Assembly: GCF_002105155.1 (NCBI RefSeq)
Contig: NW_019029000.1
Coordinates: 62,001-126,000, forward strand
Origin: Lobosporangium transversale
Taxonomy: Eukaryota > Mortierellomycota > Mortierellomycetes > Mortierellales > Mortierellaceae
Length of the DNA stretch: 64,000 nt
Direction of reading: 5' to 3'
In this document: piece after piece, positions 1 through 11,936 of the stretch
Layout of the letters: each line of letters starts with the position of its first letter
How positions within the stretch are numbered: position 1 is the stretch's first letter
Made by a program: the position numbers and the translations under genes
Notes under the pieces: generated by a model
Databases searched by the model: none
Seen by the model: only the letters and a program-made list of their open reading frames with translations
Told to the model about the DNA's origin: nothing

Positions 1-521
1 AATCTGCAATGGAACGAACCAAATTGATCGCTTGGCTGGTTCCTGGATTGGCACAAAAATAATAAAACAATGTTGCTGACAAAACACTAAAACACACGAC
101 GTATGTAATAATTATAAAGAAGGAAAAAGAAAAGACCCCCCCTCAAGTCCCTCAATTCCCTGCTCATCCATCTCTCGCCTTTTAGGTGACCTGTGCACTT
201 CATTTAGGAAAAATATGAAAAATAAATATGGTGGCTCATATCGATTATGGCCAGATCAATCTTTAATCAAATACCGTATTAATATAATATATATATTTAT
301 ATATGACATACATCCATCAATAAAGATGGTGACCATGTTGCATTAAAAAAAAAAAAAAAAAAAAAGTCAATTGCAAGAACTCGGAAGCACAAATCATTAA
401 TACATGTACACATGTATATAATATGACGATTTAAATGAGCTCTAGTTTATTAAAGCCTCACAATGCATCACACTTCTATTCTTTCTTTCAGTCTAAGTCT
501 AGAGTGAATTAATACAAACGC

Positions 522-554
<33 letters not shown>

Positions 555-1035
555 GATCAAAATACAGGGAATGCAGAGAGATTGCGTAAAAAGATAGGAG
601 GTTAAAGAGAAGAGGATCAACCTTCGATTTTAAAAAGAAACCCATAGCCTGTACATACTCAGCATCATTTCTCACGATTATTTTTTTTTTTATTTTATTT
701 TTTATTTTTCCGACTGATGAGATGCCCGAAATTGAAGAGATGACGGGAGGGCACAGTTGGAGAGAGGTATCACGAATGATCTTGCAAATAAACAGGTATG
801 CATAGTCATATCAGAGATTGCTATATAAATATATTTCATGTTCCCTTGTTCTTGGTTCATCTCTATCTTTCTCAATCTGACCACTGCCTTTGCATCATGC
901 ACATTCGATTATACTTTAGAACAAGGTCATTGGATTATTCCCCTTGTCCTCTATCATCTCATTGGCAAAGTCATCCAAGAATTAAAAGAAAAAAAATAAA
1001 AAAAATAAAAAAATAAATCATACCCATCATGATCA

Positions 1036-1066
<31 letters not shown>

Positions 1067-1962
1067 TCCAGTAAATCCTATGCTGCATATGCATGCACAA
1101 TTGTTGTTGGTGCACAAAAATATTTGATACTGACTTGGCTCGTTTGGTGTTGATGATGGTCCGAGAGGGATGGGATAATGGTCTGTTTGACCTCGTGCTC
1201 AATTTTCTGCTTTCTCTTTTTCATGCGTCCTCTTCCCCCCTTCCTTCGCAGAATCTTTTTGCCTTGTCAATTAGGACCAAACCAACAATAAGAAAAACAA
1301 ATAACTGATGATCTTCTTTCCTTTCCAATTTCATGAGCAAAAAAAAGAGAGACACAATAATAAAGTAAAGCAAGTTGTAGGGGTACAGAGGATCTTGGGC
1401 TTGGGCCACTTTTTTTTTTTTTTTTTTTTTTTTTTTCTTTCTTGCATTTACGGAAAGGAAAAGCCAATAGTCCAAGCCATGTATTAATGTTATCGCTTAT
1501 GAAATATCCCTTGCCAATATTGACAATACAGGATTTTACATGTCCATCTTGATATTGGATAATGTCAGGAACCGTTTTACAAAAAACAAACAAAAGATTA
1601 TGGATTCTCTTGATGCTATTGATAAACACCTTAGTGATTTGTTATACCTATAGTTTTGTAGCACAGGGCCCTTCAAGCATGGAACAAGTCAATAGACTTT
1701 TTTTTTTTTTTTTTTTTTTCCTTGCTGTTGGATAATAAAATGAAACATCATGAACAAAAAAAGAGTTCCCCTTCCCCTGAGGTACAAATCAGAACGATCA
1801 CCAAGGGAATTTTATTTCAGCATCGGATGTCCGGATCTTTGCTTACCGAGAAACCAGAAATTTTGCGGGGAATACAGAGGACCATGCACATGCACGCTCC
1901 ACTATTTTTTTGGCTGGTGCATGGAAAACAAAAAAAAAAAAAGCTGCTATAATAAATTATAC

Positions 1963-1993
<31 letters not shown>

Positions 1994-4754
1994 CGTAATT
2001 ATTATTATTTACTGTTGCCTGTGCATTAGCACGAGCATTCTATCCCACGATTTCCGCAAAAAAAAAAAAAAAAAAAAAAAAAAAGTATGCGATCGATCTG
2101 AAAGGAATTGATCGTTCTTCCAAAACATTGGCATTGGAATATCTATATGTATATATATGTATACAGTAATACTCTTTTTTTTTTTTCTTTAAACATTAAT
2201 ATACGCCACATTCATACTCAAAAGATATTTCCATCATTGGAAGTGCATAAAGGCATATCTATTTTTTTTTTTTCTGTTTTTTTGTCGATCAATTCTTTGT
2301 ACATTTTTTTTTTCTACCCACACTATTTTACATATGCATGTATATATATCTTACTTTTTTTTACAGGGATGGGTCTTCTAGTTTCTTGTTTGTTGTTGTT
2401 TGTTCGAAAATGTGTATATAAAGTGTTGTGTGTGTATCTGTTTTTTTTTTTTTTTTTTTGCCTTTAGCACACAATCCATCATTAAACTCATTTTAATGTT
2501 ACGTTCTTCATTTAAAATAAAAAACAGCTGACCATGTTGTGTTTCATTACGCATGGACACTTTTTTTCTTTTTTTTTTTTTTAGCACTACATGTATATAT
2601 ATTCATTGATATGTGTCTACAGTATGGACAACATGTACAACGGGCATTATTTTTCTTGTTGAATGAAAAAATGGCGCACAAGGGGCTCAATCAAATATGA
2701 CATGACATGACATGAGATGCAAGGGATAATGTTGATGAACATTGGAACATTAAACCGAGACAAGATTCATCTCTTTATACATCTTTCTTTATACATGTAT
2801 TATATTTGTATACATCTTTACATAGAAAGAACTAAAATGAAAAGAATATGAACAAGAAAAAAAGAAAAAGAAAAAGAAAAAGAGATAGTGCAACGTGTGT
2901 CGTAATGTATGAGAGCACATGAACCACACTTTCGCGCGCCTTGTGGATTTGAACAACAAAGAAGCAAGTAATAAAACACAAAAAGACCAGATGGACAGAT
3001 TTTTTTAATGAATGAATGGTAACACTAAAGAGATAAGTCTAATTCATCTAAAAAGCGACGATGGCGATGATATATATATAATGATGGAGACCAAAGGAAA
3101 TAAATAAATAAATAAAAAAAAACTCATCATCTACACAGTAACAGTTCCCATAGGATCTGGAGAATGTGTGATTTGTGAGCCTCCATTGAGGTTTATACAT
3201 CTCAATAAGGTAGAGGTTGGAGGAAAGAGTTAACGCGTAACCCAACGAACATGCACCCCATGTATTCATCCAATGTTAATTCATGCAATTAGTTTTTTTA
3301 GAAGTAAAAAAAAAAAAAAAAAATCACCGGCCTCACTTGTCTTAGTCTTTGCATCGTCTATATTTTACGGCGACTTTTTTAGCTAAGGGCAATGAGTATA
3401 CAAACCGGAAAGTGTCTGTGCCAAATGGCGATGCTCCAGTCAAAAAACCAACAGTAACTGTTCCTGCCTCTAGGTTTAATCAATGCCTTGGTTTGTTTTT
3501 GTTTGTGTGTGTGTGTGTGTTTTTTTTTTTTTTTTGCTCAACAAATTGCTCTCTCGCGTGCCTTTTTCTTCTTCTGCATCAGAGTTTTTTTTTTTACCCG
3601 CGTGGCACGTTTTCTCTCTCGACTTCCCCACCCTCTCCTTCCTTTCTTTCTTAAAAGTCCCGCAATTGACCTTTGGTTTTGTTTTTTGTTTATTTGTAAC
3701 ATACTTCGTTATCCGTTGTAGCCATCATCAACACCCACACAAAGTCCTTATTTCTGTATTTGAATAGGGTTGTTCTTTATTTGTAATTGAACGTGCTTTT
3801 TTTTTTTTTTTTTTATTTCTTTTGTATATTTGATACGAATTTATATAGATTTATGTATAATTTAATCTTCATCTTTGGTCACCTTGATCTGTGGAGTCAA
3901 AAAAGTCAAGAGAATAAAAAAAAAAAAAAAAAAAAAGAAAAAGAAAAAAGAGAGCCCAAAGAATAAGAGAAGCAACGCATGCTTTTATAGAAAGGTGCTC
4001 TCTTTCTCTCTTTCTCTTTCTCTTTTGTGTAAAAGTTTTAAAAAACGTATGACCTTTCATGTGTCGTGTTCCCCCACTCCATTGACAACAATTGGGCTGA
4101 GGTATATCTCTGTACAGAGGTACAGAGAGATCAAGAAATGCCAGATGACATCACATTCCAAAAACGCCTTGTTTAGATGTTATAAAGCTCCCATGCACTC
4201 CTGCAGCGTGCGTGGTTTTTTTTTTTTTTTTTTTTTTTTTTCTTGTAACCAACCCCATCCCATCCATATCCCATCACTACAAAGTAAGAGAGGGCGAGAC
4301 AAATAAATAAATAATATTTATATAAATATACTATATTATATATAATTAGTTACTTAACTCTTTACAACTTACCACACTAAAATGCATTTACCACAACAAG
4401 GTTATTCATCGATTTATAGACACATGGGAAGCAAGGGCACTTGGTGTATTATATATACCTTAATGATCCACAACCCACTATTATTTTAGTCCCAGGCACC
4501 CACACGGCTCTGGAGACTATCTTTCATTGCCAATTTAAAAAAATAAAAATAAAAAAGCTCATTTCACAACATATCGCGTGTCCGTGTACGTGTTGCATTA
4601 TCATATCACTACGGTTCACAAGAAGCATTGACCTCCTCTCCCTTCCTTCCCCCCGACCCAACCCTGTTTTTTTTTCTTTTTTTTCGTACTTTTCGCATTT
4701 TTCGCATTATTATTATTTTTTTTTTCTTAGACAATTCGTTTGGATATAAAAAAG

Positions 4755-4787
<33 letters not shown>

Positions 4788-4909
4788 AGGGCGCACCATG
4801 CAGCCATTTCATTCAGAAACAAATGAAAAACTTTTAATAAAAGTTGGTCTATCTTTTTTTTTATTATTATTATTACTTTTTTTTATGCAGGTTAGGTAAA
4901 GACGGCGTT

Positions 4910-4972
4910 CATGACCATGACCATGTCCATGTCCATGTCCATGTCCATGTCCATGTCCTTGTCCTTGTCCAT
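4910..4972. repeat. Hexanucleotide tandem repeat CATGTC/CATGAC/CTTGTC
   Basis: Consecutive six-base units read CATGAC (two), CATGTC (about six) and CTTGTC (two). On the plus strand this reads as an artificial His-Val/His-Asp string inside a short open frame, which is not regarded as a gene. It is a simple minisatellite with unit variants. Confidence 0.85.
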
Positions 4973-5081
4973 ATTCATTGTTTATTATCCATGTTCATGC
5001 CCATGTTCATGTTAATGTTTTACTTTTTGTGAACGCAAAAGGGCAAAGGGCGTAGAATCAATTTCCTCCTCCTTTCTTCCT

Positions 5082-5134
5082 TCCTCCTCTCTCTCTCTGA
5101 TCCTCCTCTCTCTCTGATCCTCCTCTCTCTCTGA
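5082..5134. repeat. 17-bp tandem repeat, three copies
   Basis: The unit TCCTCCTCTCTCTCTGA is repeated. The second and third copies (5101-5117 and 5118-5134) are identical and the first has one extra CT. It is a pyrimidine-rich minisatellite in the intergenic region. Confidence 0.85.
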
Positions 5135-5643
5135 TCATGTTTTTTCAATATTTTGTCAAGGACTGAAAGTTGGAACGGGGATTGGTGTCTGGACAATCCT
5201 TACTTTATGATACACATCGAATCTTGGTCTTCCCTTGCTCTGGGGCGTATTGTAAAATTCCTCCTTTTTATTTGTTTATTTCATTCATTTTCCTATCCAC
5301 CCGAAAAATGGACAAATCAATCCCTTGATTTATTTCTTTTTAGAAATGATAAAGTAAGAAAGAAAGAAAAAAAAAAAAAAAAAATACCCGTTCCATTTCA
5401 TAGATATGTGTCTGTATGGGGTACGAGACTTTTTTTTTTTCCTCTTTGAAAGCATTTTAGCAATAGAGTTTTTTTTTTATTCGTCTGACCGTTATTCGGA
5501 CAAAAGAACAGACGCGTCATTTTTTGAAATCTTGTAAAACAAACAAATAAAAAAAAATAAAAAAAAAATTCGAGCCGTAAAAACGCCCAAAGAAAACTTG
5601 TTTCTCGAGTAACGGCTTTATTTTTTTTTTCTTTGTAAGTGCC

Positions 5644-5674
<31 letters not shown>

Positions 5675-5952
5675 ACAACAACTCACGAAATCATAAGAAA
5701 TATATTTATATAATATAATTTGCAAACATATTAACCTATTGACCCACTCCAAGATCCAAGAATAAACATGTATATATATATATATATATATAAAATAATA
5801 CTTGCAAAGGAAAGAGTTATTTAGACGGTTTTTGACTAAAGCACCAGTTCCCTTGTCCTCACCTTCAACTCTTCTTCTTCTCCTCAAACCTATTTTTTTT
5901 TTTTCTTTACTTTCCTGTCCATACTCCCGATAAAATAAAGAAAAAAACATTG

Positions 5953-5986
<34 letters not shown>

Positions 5987-6068
5987 AAGTAATCATGGAT
6001 CCAATTTGTTTATCCATTAAAAGCGTTGATCTTTGCACGTTGATATTTGCACGTTGATATATACTCGT

Positions 6069-6104
<36 letters not shown>

Positions 6105-6346
6105 TTCCGCAAAGGACAATGTGGTCAAAAGATCAAAAAAAAAAAAAAAAAAAAAAAAAACATCGCCTCCGATTTGTAATCTCAAATACCATCTCTTTCT
6201 CTCTCTCTCCTTCAATCAAGAAGATGGAGAGAAAAGATTGGTGGGTTTGGTGAGACCCTCCTTTATTTCAAGTCCAACCTTACAGCTTTCTTTCTTTTTC
6301 TTTTCTTTTCTTTTTTTTTTTTTTTAACGTAAGAACGGGAAAACAA

Positions 6347-6382
<36 letters not shown>

Positions 6383-6457
6383 GCGAAATACCAGTTTAAG
6401 AGTACCTAAAACCCATTTCATGTGTCAATTGATCCAGACCAAGCCTTGTGGCGTAAG

Positions 6458-6489
<32 letters not shown>

Positions 6490-6593
6490 TCCGTGCACAT
6501 CAACAACACCCTTGAATCGATACAATTTATTCAGCATCAGCATATGAGAAGCGGTATATTACCTTGCACTTAAAGGAACGTAAGACGCAGTAC

Positions 6594-6633
<40 letters not shown>

Positions 6634-7018
6634 TTTCCTTTTTGACATCCCGAGATAACGGTGGGGGGACAGGGCCACGCGAGATGTGCTGGGGCAGACA
6701 AGGACCATGCGTTATTCTTTCAGGGGTTGGAAAAAAAAAATTGCATGAAATGGTAAAAAAAACGAGGGAAAAAAAAAAAAAAAAAGGTGAGGGGTACAAA
6801 AGCCTAGGTGCTTTGTTTTTTGTCACGCGTTTCTCGACATTCAGTCTATAGTAAAAATTTGTGGCTGCTTAACACGGTCAATACTTGGTGGCAATGGTGG
6901 CGCAAACAGTTAAAAAAAAAAATTGATAAATACAATTCCAGAAATCATCAATTATGTATATAATACAAATATATTTATTTAGTTATTTTCATTACTTAGT
7001 GTTGCTTGATGAACTTGA

Positions 7019-7859
7019 TCAAATATCAATCAGGACTCCCATGCAGCAACTGCAATGCTGAATATCCCACTTTTCGGAACCACAGATAGGAGGATAATTA
7101 GAATGTGCTTGTGTATGTGCCTGTGTGTATGCATTTGTGTGGATAGGATGGGTATATTTTGTATTAATCGCTGCCTTGTGGTTCTCCACTTGGTTGGATG
7201 CTTGTTGTTGTTGCTGTTGCTGTTGCAGCGAATTGCCAAATCGCTCATCACGTGTTAATTCAGGGTTCGGTCGAATGACATGAGCTTGAATACGAGTCTT
7301 TTCATTTTTTTCTTCTTCAACACGGTTTTGCTTTTCGTTGGCAAGAGTGGTAGTAATAGCAGCTGTTGTTGGCGTTAGTGCTGCTACTGCTACTGCCGTT
7401 CCTGTATCATCACCACCATTACTATTATCATCGCTGCTATCGTTTAATTCTATTAAAACTCCCTGTTTCTCAGTTGAAGGCTGGATTACTGGTGGCAGCA
7501 ATAGACCTTTTGTAGCTGTTGGGAACGTCAGATCCTTATTGCGCTTTTGGTGTAAAATCAGCTGATGCTGAAGAAACTGATGTTGTCTTTGCATCATCTC
7601 CAACTGAAGTTCCACCGTTGCCTTTTCCTGTCTTAGTTTATCATATCCTCGCTGAAGTACTGTGATCTGATCCATCAAGAACTCGCATTTTCGTTGTTCG
7701 ATAGTCAAAGGCGCCTCTTGGTGAAATGTCGTGTTCAGTGTAAATCGGCGTTTCGGTTTCGATCGGCGAAAGTGAGAATTGACAGCCACTGACGATACCA
7801 TAGAAGCAAGCGCTTCATCATTCAACGAATAGGGGCTTTTTTCTGGTCGTTGGTACTGT

Positions 7860-7891
<32 letters not shown>

Positions 7892-9190
7892 TGGAAAGTG
7901 TTGTCTTCCTCCTTTGATCCTCAATAAGCTATCAGATTCTGTCAAAGCAGTCGCACTAGGTGACCTCCCATGCTCAATGGCCAAGAGCTGGTTTTCCTGC
8001 CCTTCTTCTTCTTCTTCTTCTTCTTCCTGCTGCATCCTCAGTTGTTGTGCTTGAGCTTTTTCTTGAAGGTACGCCAGCTGGGTCTGGACCTGAACATGTT
8101 TATGTCCCATGGCTAGGACCAGGTCCTGTAACCTTTCAACCTCATTCTTGTATCTCGCTACTACCCTCTCCAACTCCAGTGTCGTCTGTGCTGCCCGATA
8201 TCGTTCACGATCCAGATGATCCTTGATCTGATGCTTCTCATCTGTGACTTGCGCCACTTTGGCTCGCAACTCTCGGAGCTGATCAATCAGATACCGGTTC
8301 TCTTCCTGCAGCTGATCAACCTTCTCGGTTGACATCCGTAACCGTTTCAAGAACTTTGCATTATCTGAATGACATTCTGTCATTTCCAATGACAAGGAGT
8401 CTCGATCCATGGTCACCTCTTTAAGTTCTCTGCTCAACTGCTGGACTTGACTCTTCAACTGCTGGATCTCCTTCTCTTTTGTCTCATTTTGGGTACGAAG
8501 CTGAGAAGCTTCTGATTGTACTTTAGATAGTTGAACGATCGTCATTTCATGCTGTTGTTTCAAAGTATAAAGGGACTGTTGAGTGTTTGATGATTGCTGT
8601 TGAACTTGTGAAAGTCGCTTTTCTGACAGGCTAGAGGAACGTTCAGAATGTTGCAATCGGTTCTGGACTTGTGATAATTCAAATTCAAGTGCTTCACAAC
8701 GCTCTTGAAGAACTGATGATGGTAAGGAAGGATCCACAGGTGATGAGATGGCTGCTGGTAAGGATGTTGCATGTAAAGATGATGATGAACGGGTAGGCGA
8801 AGACGAAGACGAAGACGAAGACAAAGAGTAAGAAGAAGAAGAGGAGGAGGAGGAAGGGAAGTTGAGACTCTGTGATAATGTCGATAATGGCAAAGAGCGA
8901 CGAGAAGTGAGTGGCGGTAAGGGCAGTGCTGATGTTTGATACTGATTTTTATTAGTGTTATTAATAAAGTTATTTTTATTGCTGTTGTTGTCGTCGTTAT
9001 TGAGACCGAGTGGAGGAGGGCTCTGTGTTTTATCCAAACTGGTCAAGGCTGCAGAGTTATTGCCATCATTGTTGGTTATTTTCTGACCTCTACGAGGAAC
9101 AGAGGCTGTAGAGTTGACGTTTAGTGCTAGCATTGTTTTTGTCTGGTGTTGATCAGATTGCGCCAAGGTCGATGACAATTCAAATGTCAT
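7019..9190 (-). CDS. Coiled-coil protein with polyQ tracts, 723 aa, single exon
   Basis: This is an uninterrupted 723-codon frame. The N-terminal third is low-complexity (Asn-rich at about residues 40-85, Ser-rich at about 110-150). A long heptad-rich segment at about residues 160-385 (many Leu, Gln, Glu, Lys, Arg) should form coiled coils, with a second one at about 500-560. Two polyglutamine tracts follow, near residue 440 (Gln-rich after FP) and near residue 660, and there is a Glu-rich run near residue 395. No catalytic domain, signal peptide or membrane segment is visible. The architecture suggests a scaffold, tether or centrosome/Golgi-type protein, but the family is not recognised. The start at 9190 is the first Met of the frame and is followed by normal coding sequence. 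The next gene on the same strand, PEX7, ends about 680 bases upstream. Confidence 0.75.
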
Positions 9191-9873
9191 TGCTAAAAGA
9201 CAGAATGAACTGAATGTCAGTTTATTGAGACCACATTAATCGTTTAGACTTTGCAAATCGGCTAGGAACGAATAGTGTGGTTTATAAAAAAATGAAAAAA
9301 AAAAAAAAAAAAATAAAAATAAAAAACGGCAAAGAAGTGGAATGAGTTTGTAAAAGTCTTGTTGTCTTCAATTGAAGTTCAATGAATGAACAAGAAGGAA
9401 AATAGACGTCGTTTAGTTGTATTGCATGCAGTTGCACAGATTACAAACAAAACGGAACAAATAAACTGCGCCGTCGACAGATGAATGAAATGGAAATAGT
9501 GCACCCGTGTGAGCAATTTATAAAGAACCTTTGGCAGAAGAAAGATTCGCATGTGTCTAGACTCTATACTATATACTAACAAGCCATCTTTTTTTTTTCT
9601 TCTTTACTGCGCATGCTTTATAGCGTCATTCTCGGCTCAGAAGTGAAAAAAGAAGTAGAAGGAAGAGTCGATCTCTTTAGAGTATATTTATACAAGCGTA
9701 TGTGTATGTAGAGGTGGTTTTTTTTTTTTTTTTTTTTTTTTTTCAAGATGATGTGGGAAAGCATGCATGTCATATCTGAAATTATCATCATTCAATTTTT
9801 TTTTTTTCTGTTTTACAGGTACATGATAACTCTTGCTTTTCATTCTTTATTCCTCCTTCCATTTCAACTTTTA
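9191..9873. other. Intergenic, promoter side of the coiled-coil gene and 3' side of PEX7
   Basis: No gene was seen. The region contains an A run near 9296-9312 and a T run at 9719-9743. Short frames on both strands are unsupported. Confidence 0.6.
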
Positions 9874-11522
9874 CTACATCAGGCAGCGAGGTATAAAAAC
9901 ATGCACGCTCTCATCCCAAGCACAAGTAGCTACTTCTCGGTCTCTATACAAGTTGAAGTCAACTCCCAGGACAAACTCTGTGTGTGCATCATGAATTTCA
10001 ATCATGTCGCTGGTCGAGATATCCCACATACGCATAGTCATGTCATACGATGTCGATGCAATCAATGTGCCTGAATGAGGTGAGCATTTGACTTTACGGA
10101 CAGCATACTCATGTCCTCGCAAGCAATTGATCTCCCGATCGGGTCGACGCATATCCCATACTTTGATCGTATGATCTACTGACCCTGTTACCACCGTGTG
10201 GTCCTGATACTTGTTCCAATCCAGCGTCAACACTTCGTTACCATGTGCAAGGATCGTCTGAATAGGTGACGGTGAGTTGGTATCCCAGAGTTTGACTGTA
10301 TGATCTCCAGAGCAAGATGCAAACAATGTGGGTGAGTGAGGGGACCACATAGCAGAATAAACACAATGAGAATGACCCTTGAAGGTCTGTAATGATCGTG
10401 GACTATTTTGGTTCCACTAATGTTCCGATCCATAAAACATAAAAAAAAAAAAATAGTTAGTTGCTAGCTCATATTCTCCAGATGGTTGCAACCTACAAAC
10501 TATAGTAGTTATTACCAGTTTGATAGTGTTATCCCATGATGAGCTCAAAAATGTATCCTTGGTCACCAAGTTCCAGTTAACAGAAAAGACTTCCCTCTGG
10601 TGCTCATGCCAATTTTGAATTGGAAAATCCTGCGTCCAAAAAAAAAAAAAAAAAAAGAACATCACACAATAACGGTTAGTCATCTGTTTAGGTAAGGAAA
10701 TAAATAAAATTAAAAACGAATTTGTACTTACTGCCAATGTAGTATCCCACAGCTTTATGGATCCATCGCCGCTAGCAGTAACCAATTGGTTTTCATTGAC
10801 CTCACTCCAGCAGACATCGAACAGGCCATCCTGGGTATCGAAACTATTGAATGAAACCCAGTCATATTTAGTGAAATACTCAACTATTCGGTTCATCGGT
10901 CGATATCTGGTTTTTTTTTTCTCTTCTTGTTCCTGAAAGTGTATATGTTGGACTTCCTTGATAGATATTGTCTTATATGTTTGTATACTATAAAAGATTC
11001 CTTTAGGTGGTGATAATCCCAATTGGTTCACTTTGTCCGGAAATTATTTAGCTGAGCCGATCGGTCACTGAACAGATCAAAATATTCACCCATTTTTCCC
11101 CTCCACGCGAAGAAGGAGGAAAAGTAAAAAAACAAAAAAAAAAAAAATCGTTCCCATGAACTCTTGACAGTTGCCTTTGCTTCTCAATTGACTTACACTC
11201 GTTCAACCTCAATGACTCCTGCTGCTGGTCCTGCTCCAACGTTAAGAATATGAAGTCTTCCGTTTCCGACTAAACCAAAGTTAGCAGCCGTCGCTACAGC
11301 CAATTTGTGTTCAAAAAACGGACTCCATTGGACCTGTGTTCATCCGTGTCCCCCGACAAGCATAGCATCATACAAAGAAATATATATATAAAGGGTTGTT
11401 GTACATATTTAGCTTAAGCATAGTAAGAAAAGTAGTTATCGAAGTCAAGAGAAAGTCCCTCAAAGTGAGAGGTGACTTACAGCATATCCGTTGTATCCTG
11501 CGGTACGATATTTTGTAAACAT
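9874..11522 (-). CDS. PEX7: Peroxisomal targeting signal 2 receptor PEX7 (peroxin-7)
   Basis: This is a cytosolic WD40 receptor that binds the N-terminal PTS2 signal of peroxisomal matrix proteins and delivers them to the docking complex. The hand-built model has five exons (minus strand, 11522-11481, 11333-11197, 10906-10732, 10629-10516, 10416-9874), closes in phase and gives 336 aa, close to the human length of about 323 aa. It starts MFTKYRTAGYNGYAVQWSPF, typical of the PEX7 N-terminus. WD repeats are visible throughout: GDGSIKLWD, SWDNTIKL, GDHTVKLWD, SVDHTIKVWD and SYDMTMRMWD. The last repeat has the PEX7-like ending CAWDESVHVF. All introns are GT-AG. Recognition rests on the conserved order of repeats and on motifs such as DGLFDVCWSE. 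A PTS2 import route is therefore expected in this fungus. Confidence 0.95.
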
Positions 11523-11936
11523 GGGAAATTAAAGTAGATGTAGATCGTCAATAAGGCGTTTACTCCCAATTGTACACAGGGTTGAGGGGAGGAATTTTTT
11601 CTTTAATGAAGAGAAAAAAATAGGTTGAAATGAGAATGAATGAACAAAGTGAGTGAATGTGACACCGAGATTGGTAGTTTTCTGATTCGCACGTGTTGGT
11701 GCACGTGACATGATCGAAAAACGACTGAGTGTGCCATTCCCCACAGCGTGAACGCCAACAACTTAAGCTCTTAGCCAGTGCATCGATCATCGGGAAGTTT
11801 TACATACAAGCATTTTCAGAGACAGAACCACTGGACGCAAGGGTTATATTACATACTATATATTTGAATGTGAGCTCAACTCTTTTTTTTTTTTGTTTGG
11901 TGAAGTCTATTTTGAAAATGTGATAACTTTTGATCG
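11523..11936. other. Intergenic between PEX7 start and the OB-fold gene stop
   Basis: This is the PEX7 upstream region and the terminator side of the same-strand OB-fold gene. No gene or clear regulatory element was recognised. Confidence 0.55.

Larger units (their letters stand above)
1..7018. other. Gene-poor, homopolymer-rich AT region
   Basis: No reading frame here looks like a gene. The open frames present translate to poly-Lys, poly-Phe, Ser/Leu-rich or Ile/Tyr-repeat peptides made by A/T homopolymers and TA repeats. There are dozens of A or T runs of 15 to 34 bases, for example T at 6070-6103, A at 6599-6631 and A at 4755-4785, as well as (TA)n at about 1966-1992 and 5769-5792. A less biased piece near 3350-3480 reads as a short peptide on the plus strand, but it has no start context, splice partners or recognisable domain. 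The region probably holds untranslated or intergenic DNA, possibly with a non-coding transcript that cannot be seen from sequence alone. Confidence 0.7.

Noticed and set aside
3875-4306. A 143-codon plus-strand open frame
   Set aside because: It is dominated by poly-Lys, Ser/Leu and poly-Phe from homopolymers; no start context, no domain.
4844-5032. His/Val-repeat peptide that could pass as a metal-binding protein
   Set aside because: It is a direct reading of the CATGTC microsatellite; nothing else supports a gene.
5618-6327. Several overlapping open frames on both strands
   Set aside because: They consist mainly of poly-Phe or poly-Lys stretches created by T and A runs and TA repeats.
7960-8226. 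Leu/Pro-rich frame on the strand opposite the coiled-coil gene
   Set aside because: It is the antisense shadow of the Glu-rich and coiled-coil coding sequence.
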